From Nocardia cyriacigeorgica (GTDB taxonomy: Bacteria; Actinomycetota; Actinomycetes; Mycobacteriales; Mycobacteriaceae), in assembly GCF_010868145.1 (NCBI RefSeq), contig NZ_JAAGUY010000041.1:1-32043 (forward strand): a DNA stretch of 32,043 nt, written 5' to 3'. The position numbers and the translations under genes were made by a program. This document shows, piece by piece, positions 16,836 through 22,758 of this stretch. Each line of letters starts with the position of its first letter. Positions within the stretch are counted from its first letter, which is position 1. Under the pieces are notes generated by a model. That model worked only from the letters and a program-made list of their open reading frames with translations, was not told the origin of the DNA and did not search any database.

Positions 16836-17588
16836 TCAGGGTGGAGTGAGTGCGGCGGTCAGCATGAGATCGCCGCGCCGCACCGCCCGGCTCGGCCGCT
16901 GCCAGAGCGCGCGGTAGACCTGGTCCGCCGAGCCGCTGACCGACGCGTCGGCCGGTGTCTCAGGGCCGCCAACATCGACGCGCAGCGGTTCACCGTCGAC
17001 CGATATCCGCACTGTCCAGGCGAGATCGGTGTCGGCCGCGTGCACGAGCACACTGCCCGAACGCTGTGGCGGGCGCCTGCGCAGCTGCCGGGGAATGACG
17101 ACGCGCAGCGCTTCGTCGATGCCGTCAGCGGCGAACCGGGTATCGAACGTTCGAGTGACGGCACGCGCGTCGACAGAGCCGAGCCGCGCGTACAAGGCGT
17201 CGAGCCTGTGGATGGCTGTCTCATGGGCTTGCCTCCGGGCCCAGAATCGCGCGGTCTCGGTATCGGCGCCGGCGAACACCCAGGTGGGGGTGTCCGGTCC
17301 GAGTTCGGTCAGCGCGGTGAGCATTGCGTCGAGCCGGGTATCCCAGTAGTCGAGCAGCGGTGTCCACTCGGCGGGCGGCTCATCCGGATGCGGCGGCTCC
17401 AGATCAGCGGGCACGCTCCGCAACGCCCGTTCGACCCATTGGTACACCCGGGCGAGATGCCGAACCAATTGCCGCACAGTCCATCCCGGACAGGTCGGCA
17501 CCGTCGGGTCCGGGCCACACGCCGTGACATCGAATCTGAAGGCCGCCGCATGCGCCGTGAGCTGCTCGATATGCTCGCCGAATTCCAC
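16836..17588 (-). CDS. Mycothiol-dependent maleylpyruvate isomerase family protein
   Basis: The N-terminal part is a DinB/MDMPI four-helix metal-binding domain. T-C-P-G-W-T-V-R-Q-L-V-R-H is followed by a tryptophan-rich helix, and R-Q-A-H-E-T-A-I-H-R-L-D-A carries the metal ligands (His44, Glu123 and His127 in this numbering). The C-terminal 90 residues match the small MDMPI C-terminal/SCP-2-like domain. Members use mycothiol or act as metal-dependent thiol transferases; most actinobacterial copies have no known substrate. The start is uncertain: no candidate has a good ribosome site. I prefer the GTG at 17588 because TAACGT lies just upstream as a -10 element, giving a leaderless mRNA. GTGs at 17609 and 17621 would add 7 or 11 residues. 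It precedes pknK on the same strand with a gap of about 190 bp. Confidence 0.85.
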   Translation of the reverse strand: MEFGEHIEQLTAHAAAFRFDVTACGPDPTVPTCPGWTVRQLVRHLARVYQWVERALRSVPADLEPPHPDEPPAEWTPLLDYWDTRLDAMLTALTELGPDTPTWVFAGADTETARFWARRQAHETAIHRLDALYARLGSVDARAVTRTFDTRFAADGIDEALRVVIPRQLRRRPPQRSGSVLVHAADTDLAWTVRISVDGEPLRVDVGGPETPADASVSGSADQVYRALWQRPSRAVRRGDLMLTAALTPP

Positions 17589-17595
17589 CCACCCG

Positions 17596-17601
17596 ACGTT
17601 A
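17596..17601 (-). promoter_or_regulatory. Candidate -10 element, leaderless promoter of the isomerase-family gene
   Basis: Read on the minus strand, TAACGT fits TAnnnT and ends 7 nt before the GTG at 17588. There is no Shine-Dalgarno sequence in between. It would fix the start codon if transcription begins on that G. Confidence 0.35.
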
Positions 17602-17668
17602 GACGCCACCTCACCGCACACCGTCGACGCGGGTGAGCCGGGGCCGTTTCGCTACCGCGCGACAAAGG

Positions 17669-17700
17669 GCCGGACGCAGCGACCGCGGCGTCAGTCCGGC
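17669..17700 (-). terminator. Candidate hairpin at the end of the phytase-like gene
   Basis: GCCGGAC and GTCCGGC form a 7-bp stem around an 18-nt GC-rich loop and overlap the stop codon of the phytase-like gene. The long loop and lack of a T-tract make this weak. Confidence 0.3.
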
Positions 17701-18776
17701 ACAGCCAGCGCGATGACCTGCGTGATCTGCCGTTCGGAGAAGTTGTTGTCGCTCACCAACACCAGCGTCCGTTCGCCGGACGGCAGTCGCGGGCCCCAGG
17801 TCATGCCCTCGACATTGTCGATGGCGGACAGGCCGACGTCGGCCAGGTCGACGAGCAAGCGTTTGCTGACCGGCCTGGCGTCGCCGATCGGGGCCTCGAG
17901 GATGTTGGTCGCGCCGCTGAGATCGGCTTCGAAAATCCTGATCTTGTTGCCGACACCGTCGACGTGGGCCCGCTCCAGTACCAGGAATTTCGCCGGATTC
18001 AGCGGGTCGACGGCCAGAATCGAGGCGATGCCGTTCCCGCCACGACCTGGTTCGGGGCTCGACTCGGCGAACACCGGCTCCATCGGATAGGCGTACTGCG
18101 CGAGCACCGGACCGAATCGGGCCTGCACGGTGATCCGGGACAGCGCGCCGGAGGTGGCAGTCGGCTCCGGCCCATCCTCGTGCAATGGGCCCTCGACCGC
18201 CGTGACGAACAGCGAGCCACCGGCGGCGAAGCTCGCACCCTCTAGCGCCGAGTTCGGTCGCGGACCCGAATCGGAAAGTACTCGTTCGTTGTTCGGAATC
18301 GGCAGCTCGCCGGCGAAGGTGCCATCGGGTCGGGCGATGCGCACGGACGGGTCAGGGTACACCGTGCCCGAACCCTCCTGGGTCCAGAAGTAGTCACCGG
18401 ACAACGGGTCGACCCGGATCTCTTCTGGATCCACTGTCGCCGAAGGGTATTCGGCGCCGTCGGCGGTGCGAAGCGGGTACGTCGCGGTGAAGGTCACCGG
18501 ACGGACGCCGCGCTCGTCCACCCCGATCCGCGCGGTATAGAACCGGGCGGGCGCGCGATCGGAGCGATCATCGCTGATCAGGACGTATTCGCCGGTGCTC
18601 GGCCGGTAGTCGATGCCGGACAGGCCACCGGCCACCGTGCCTTGGAAGTCCAGGCCGAAGGGCACGAGCTGCTGACCGAGCAGCCTGACCTCGGATCCCG
18701 GAGCCGCCGATGCGCCCGGCGTCAGCCCGAGCGTCGCGGCCACAGTCGCGGCCACCGCGGCCTGTCGCCGAATCAT
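17691..18776 (-). CDS. Secreted esterase-like protein of the phytase family
   Basis: The ATG gives 361 residues with a Sec signal peptide (M-I-R-R-Q-A-A-V-A-A, Ala/Thr/Leu core) and a probable cut after A-S-A at about residue 24. The mature protein is an all-beta, propeller-like domain of the type called esterase-like activity of phytase. Visible marks are L-S-G-I-D-Y-R-P near the start, S-D-D-R, a central D-P-E-E-I-R-V-D, N-S-A-L-E-G-A-S-F, and a closing N-V-E-G-M-T-W-G-P with L-V-S-D-N-N-F. Acidic residues in these turns often bind Ca2+. Activity could be phosphoesterase or esterase on an extracellular substrate; family members are poorly tested. The longer upstream reading has no homology-like content. 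A -10-like TACCGT lies about 30 nt before the ATG, and the fadB terminators precede it, so it probably has its own promoter. Confidence 0.88.
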   Translation of the reverse strand: MIRRQAAVAATVAATLGLTPGASAAPGSEVRLLGQQLVPFGLDFQGTVAGGLSGIDYRPSTGEYVLISDDRSDRAPARFYTARIGVDERGVRPVTFTATYPLRTADGAEYPSATVDPEEIRVDPLSGDYFWTQEGSGTVYPDPSVRIARPDGTFAGELPIPNNERVLSDSGPRPNSALEGASFAAGGSLFVTAVEGPLHEDGPEPTATSGALSRITVQARFGPVLAQYAYPMEPVFAESSPEPGRGGNGIASILAVDPLNPAKFLVLERAHVDGVGNKIRIFEADLSGATNILEAPIGDARPVSKRLLVDLADVGLSAIDNVEGMTWGPRLPSGERTLVLVSDNNFSERQITQVIALAVPD

Positions 18777-18878
18777 CTGTGCACCTGCTGCCACAGGTCT
18801 GTACGGTATCGGCCGGACCGAACCACCGGGTGCACTTCCGGTGCGGATGTGACCGGACGCACCGGCCCGGCGACGGCG

Positions 18879-18913
18879 AAGGCCCGCCACCGCGAAATGC
18901 GGTGACGGGCCTT
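18879..18913 (-). terminator. Main terminator of fadA-fadB
   Basis: A 15-bp stem with a single mismatch (AAGGCCCGCCACCGC against GCGGTGACGGGCCTT) closes a 5-nt loop, 34 nt beyond the fadB stop. This is the strongest hairpin on this side of the operon. Confidence 0.7.
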
Positions 18914-18918
18914 GCCAT

Positions 18919-18940
18919 TCGCGATCACGAATGATCGCGA
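18919..18940 (-). terminator. Second hairpin immediately after fadB
   Basis: TCGCGATCA and TGATCGCGA make a perfect 9-bp stem with a CGAA tetraloop, starting 7 nt after the fadB stop. It stands in tandem with the longer hairpin beyond it and may help stop transcription or protect the 3' end. Confidence 0.5.
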
Positions 18941-18947
18941 CCGATGA

Positions 18948-21098
18948 CTACTTGCGCAGCGAGGCCGGGACCTCGAAACGCGCGCCGTAGGTCTTGGCCA
19001 GCTCGTCGGCACGGGCCACGAAGGCCTCCTGGCCGCCGGGGTAGCCGACGATGAACTGGTGCACACCACCGGTCCAGGCCGGGTAGCCGATGCCGAAGAT
19101 GGAGCCGATGTTGGCGTCGGCGGTGGTCTCCAGCACGCCCTCGTCGAAGCACTTCTGGGTCTCGATGGCCTCGATGAAGAGCATGCGGTCGATCAGATCC
19201 TGGATCGGCACACCGAAGTCGATGGTCGACTTGTAGTGCTCGGCCAGGCCGCCCCAGAGCCCGGTCCGCTTGCCGTTCTCGTCGTACTCGTAGAAGCCGG
19301 CCTTCTCCAGGCGACCCGGACGACCCGAGTTCACCATGAACTCGATGACGTCGATGGCCGGGTGACGCTCCTTGCCCATGGTGACCTCACCACGAGCGAT
19401 GGCCTCTTCGGTCTCCTTGGCGATCTTCAGCATGAGCTTCATGTTCAGCTCATCCGAGAGCTGCAGCGGCGCGGCCGGGTAGCCCGCCTGCAGACCCGCC
19501 TGCTCGATGGTCGCGGGCGCGATGCCCTCGCCGAGCATGGCGATCGCCTCGTTGACGAAGGTGCCGATGACGCGCGAGGTGAAGAAGCCGCGGCTGTCGT
19601 TGACGACGATCGGGGTCTTCTTGATCGCCAGGGTGTAGTCGAACACCCGGGCCAGCGCCTCGGGCGAGGTCTTCTCACCCTTGATGATCTCCACCAGCGG
19701 CATCTTGTCGACCGGCGAGAAGAAGTGGATGCCGATGAAGTCCTCCTGGCGCTTCACGCCCGTCGCGAGACCGGTGATCGGCAGGGTGGAGGTGTTGGAG
19801 CCGAGCAACGCGTCCGCGTCGACGATGTCCTCGATCTCCTGGAACACCTTGTGCTTGAGCTCGGTGTTCTCGAAGACGGCCTCGATGACGAAGTCGACAC
19901 CGGCGAAGTCGGCCGGATCCGCGGTCGGAGTGATCCGGTCGAGCAGCTGCTTGGACTTCTCCTCGGTGGTCTTGCCACGGGAGAGGGCCTTGGCCTCGAT
20001 CTTCTCCGAGTAGTTCTTGCCACGCTCGGCCGCCTCGATGGTGACGTCCTTGAGCACGACCTCGTAGCCGGCCTTGGCCGACACGTAGGCGATTCCGGCG
20101 CCCATCATGCCCGCGCCGAGCACGCCGACCTTCTTGATGTCCTTCTTCGGGACATCCTTCGGACGCGAGCCACCGTTGTTGATCGACTGCAGGTCGAAGA
20201 AGAACGCCTGGATCATGTTCTTGGCGACCGGGCCGGTCAGCAGGTTCACGAAGTAGCGCGACTCGATCAGCGAGGCGTTGTCGATATCGACCTGCGAACC
20301 CTCGACCGCGGCGGACATGATCGCGCGCGGCGCGGGCATGTTGGCGCCCTTGATCTGCTTGCGCAGGTTGGCCGGGAAAGCAGGCAGGTTAGCGGCGAAG
20401 GCCGGCGAGGACGGGGTACCGCCGGGGATCTTGAAGCCCTTCTTGTCCCACGGCTGCACGCCACCCTCTGGGTTGGCCTTGATCCACGCCTTGGCGGCCG
20501 GGATCAGCTCCTCGACGGTGCCGACCAGCTCGTTGATCAGGCCGATCTCCTTGGCCTTGGCCGGCTTGTTGCGCTGGCCCTGCAGCAGCACACCCATCAG
20601 GGCGCCCTGCAGGCCGAGCATGCGCACGGTGCGGATGATGCCGCCACCGGCGGGCAGCAGGCCGAGGGTCGCCTCGGGCAGACCGATCTGCGAGCCCTTG
20701 ACGTCGGCCGCGATGCGGTAGTGACAGGCCAGCGCGATCTCCAGGCCACCGCCGAGCGCGGCGCCGTTGATGGCGGCGACGACCGGCTTGCCGAGCAGCT
20801 CGAGACGACGCAGGGCGCCCTTGATCTCGCCGAGCTCGTCCATCAGCGCCTGGGCGTCGTCCGGGCCGACCTTCATCATGTTCTTCAGGTCGCCGCCTGC
20901 GAAGAAGGTCTTCTTGGCCGAGGTCAGCACAACACCGGTGATGTTGTCCTTCTCCGCCTCTAGCTTCGCGACCGTCTCGGTCATCGACTTCTTGTACAGG
21001 TCGTTCATCGTGTTGGCGCCCTGGTTCGGGTCGTCCATCGTCAGCACGACGATGCCGTCCGAATCCTGCTCCCAACCGATCATGTTGGTCTCGCTCAC
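18948..21098 (-). CDS. fadB: FadB: enoyl-CoA hydratase / 3-hydroxyacyl-CoA dehydrogenase (alpha subunit)
   Basis: The 716-residue protein carries out the second and third steps of fatty-acid beta-oxidation. Residues 1-about 190 are the crotonase-fold hydratase, with oxyanion-hole F-A-G-G-D-L-K at 66-72, Glu120 in A-L-G-G-G-L-E and Glu142 in G-L-P-E-A-T-L-G. From about 323 is the NAD-binding dehydrogenase, with G-V-L-G-A-G-M-M-G-A-G at 325-335 and the catalytic His458 in G-I-H-F-F-S-P. Two helical dehydrogenase C-terminal domains follow. It pairs with the thiolase encoded 35 bp upstream to form the trifunctional complex, as in M. tuberculosis FadA/FadB. The GTG start has AAGGAG about 10 nt upstream; longer readings overlap fadA without support. 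Two tandem hairpins follow the stop. Confidence 0.96.
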   Translation of the reverse strand: MSETNMIGWEQDSDGIVVLTMDDPNQGANTMNDLYKKSMTETVAKLEAEKDNITGVVLTSAKKTFFAGGDLKNMMKVGPDDAQALMDELGEIKGALRRLELLGKPVVAAINGAALGGGLEIALACHYRIAADVKGSQIGLPEATLGLLPAGGGIIRTVRMLGLQGALMGVLLQGQRNKPAKAKEIGLINELVGTVEELIPAAKAWIKANPEGGVQPWDKKGFKIPGGTPSSPAFAANLPAFPANLRKQIKGANMPAPRAIMSAAVEGSQVDIDNASLIESRYFVNLLTGPVAKNMIQAFFFDLQSINNGGSRPKDVPKKDIKKVGVLGAGMMGAGIAYVSAKAGYEVVLKDVTIEAAERGKNYSEKIEAKALSRGKTTEEKSKQLLDRITPTADPADFAGVDFVIEAVFENTELKHKVFQEIEDIVDADALLGSNTSTLPITGLATGVKRQEDFIGIHFFSPVDKMPLVEIIKGEKTSPEALARVFDYTLAIKKTPIVVNDSRGFFTSRVIGTFVNEAIAMLGEGIAPATIEQAGLQAGYPAAPLQLSDELNMKLMLKIAKETEEAIARGEVTMGKERHPAIDVIEFMVNSGRPGRLEKAGFYEYDENGKRTGLWGGLAEHYKSTIDFGVPIQDLIDRMLFIEAIETQKCFDEGVLETTADANIGSIFGIGYPAWTGGVHQFIVGYPGGQEAFVARADELAKTYGARFEVPASLRK

Positions 21099-21133
21099 AG
21101 TGTTCGTTCTCCTTGTGAAAAGTCGGTTGGGGG

Positions 21134-22345
21134 TCAGACGCGCTCGATGATGGTGGCCACGCCCATGCCGCCGCCGATGCACAGGGTGATCAGCGCGTAG
21201 CGGCCGTTGCGGCGCTCCAGCTCGTCGACCATGGTGCCGGTGATCATCGCGCCGGTGGCACCCAGCGGGTGGCCCATGGCGATCGCGCCACCGTTGACGT
21301 TCAGCTTCTCGTCCGGGACCTGCAGGTCCTTCTGGAACTTCAGCACCACCGAGGCGAAGGCCTCGTTGATCTCGACCAGGTCCATGTCGTCGATGGTCAG
21401 GCCGGCCTTGGCCAGGGCCTTCTTCGCGGCCGGGGTCGGACCGGTCAGCATGATGGTGGCGTCGGCACCGCTGGTGGCGGTGGCAACGACGCGGGCGCGC
21501 GGGGTCAGACCCGAGGCCTTGCCCGCCTCTTCGGTACCGATCAGCAGCAGCGCGGCACCGTCGACGATGCCGGAGCTGTTACCACCGTGGTGGACGTGGT
21601 TGATCTTCTCGACGAAGTGGAACTTCTGCAGCGCCACCGCGTCGAAGCCGCCCATCTCGCCGAGGCCGGCGAAGGAGGGGTTCAGCTTGGCGAGGTCTTC
21701 GGCGGTGGTGCCGGGACGCATGTGCTCGTCGTTGTCGAGGACGACGAGGCCGTTCTGGTCCTTGACCGGAACGATCGACTTGGCGAAGTAGCCGCCGGAG
21801 GTGGCCTTGGCGGCCAGATCCTGCGAGCGCACCGCGTAGGCGTCGACGTCATCGCGGGTGAAGCCCTCGATGGTGGCGATCAGGTCGGCGGACACACCCT
21901 GCGGGACGAAGTAGGTGTCGTAGGCGGTGGCCGGGTCCATGGCCCAGGCGCCACCGTCGGAGCCCATCGGTACGCGCGACATGGACTCGACGCCACCGGC
22001 GATGACCAGGTCGTCGAAGCCGGAGCGGACCTTCTGCGCGGCCAGGTTCACGGCTTCCAGGCCGGAAGCACAGAAGCGGTTGAGCTGGAAGCCGCCGACG
22101 GTGTCGGGCAGGCCTGCGGCCAGCACGGCGGTGCGGGCGATATCGGCGCCCTGGTCACCGACCGGGGAAACGACACCGAGAATCAGATCCGAGATCCGGT
22201 CTTCGTCGAGGTTCGGGAAGCGGTTGCGCAGCTCCTGAACCAGACCCGTGGTGAGGTCGATCGGCTTGACCGAGTGCAGCGACCCCTTCTTGTTGCGGCC
22301 GCGCGGGGTGCGGATGGCCTCGAAAATGTAGGCCTCTGTGGTCAT
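21134..22345 (-). CDS. fadA: FadA: acetyl-CoA acyltransferase (3-ketoacyl-CoA thiolase, beta subunit)
   Basis: The enzyme splits 3-ketoacyl-CoA with CoA to give acetyl-CoA, the last beta-oxidation step. At 403 residues it is full length and equal to the M. tuberculosis FadA length as I recall it. The nucleophile Cys92 lies in R-F-C-A-S-G-L-E, His359 in G-H-P-L-G-A-T-G, and the second Cys389 in L-C-I-G-G-G-M-G; N-E-A-F-A-S provides the remaining loop. The ATG has GGAAGGA about 12 nt upstream. It is the promoter-proximal gene of fadA-fadB, preceded by a 413-bp gene-free stretch that must hold the operon promoter and any fatty-acid-responsive operator. Confidence 0.97.
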   Translation of the reverse strand: MTTEAYIFEAIRTPRGRNKKGSLHSVKPIDLTTGLVQELRNRFPNLDEDRISDLILGVVSPVGDQGADIARTAVLAAGLPDTVGGFQLNRFCASGLEAVNLAAQKVRSGFDDLVIAGGVESMSRVPMGSDGGAWAMDPATAYDTYFVPQGVSADLIATIEGFTRDDVDAYAVRSQDLAAKATSGGYFAKSIVPVKDQNGLVVLDNDEHMRPGTTAEDLAKLNPSFAGLGEMGGFDAVALQKFHFVEKINHVHHGGNSSGIVDGAALLLIGTEEAGKASGLTPRARVVATATSGADATIMLTGPTPAAKKALAKAGLTIDDMDLVEINEAFASVVLKFQKDLQVPDEKLNVNGGAIAMGHPLGATGAMITGTMVDELERRNGRYALITLCIGGGMGVATIIERV

Positions 22346-22758
22346 ATCGGAGTGTTTCCTTCCTAGGGTTGCGCCCGGGCCGCACGGGGCGGCACCGGCG
22401 CGGGTAACCTCGCCGACCGGCCATGAGACCGACCGTGTGTATTCAATTCGCGGTACTCCCGGTGCGGTCGTGGAACCACGCTCACACCGCCCATGTTCAA
22501 TTTGCGCTGCTCACGCAACCGCGATGGCTACTCGAGCTGCCGATGCCCCACCTTCGCCCGTACCGCCTAACGCTGTACAAACGATGGCATGGGCCTGCCG
22601 ACGCAAGACAAGGTCGCCCGTACGCCTGGGCATACGATAGAACCTCGCCTCGCGTGAGCTCGCGGCCACCCGCACATACTACCGCCGGATGCGAACTCCG
22701 GTTAACTTAACGTCGAGCGGCCGATGGTTGTCAACCATCTGGCCGGGTGCGATGCACC
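22346..22758. other. Gene-free region between dnaX and fadA, with dyad symmetries
   Basis: No supported reading frame or RNA gene is visible here. The fadA side should hold the operon promoter. CGTGG-AA-CCACG at 22469-22480 is a perfect 12-bp dyad about 125 bp upstream of the fadA start and is a candidate operator. GTTAA-C-TTAAC at 22701-22711 is a second perfect dyad in an AT-rich patch. The dnaX terminator lies at its right end. The stretch is less GC-rich than its flanks in places. Confidence 0.5.
22719..22744 (-). terminator. Terminator of dnaX
   Basis: Read leftward, GGCCAGATGG and CCATCGGCC pair around a short A/C/T/G loop, with one bulged base; the inner 17 bp (GATGGTTG-T-CAACCATC on the plus strand) are perfectly symmetrical. 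It begins 14 nt beyond the dnaX stop. The dyad could also bind a regulator. Confidence 0.5.

Noticed and set aside
19059..20963. A 634-codon open frame opposite fadB
   Set aside because: It mirrors fadB codon structure in high-GC DNA. Its translation is rich in Asp, Gly, Leu and Val without domain motifs, while fadB is clearly real.
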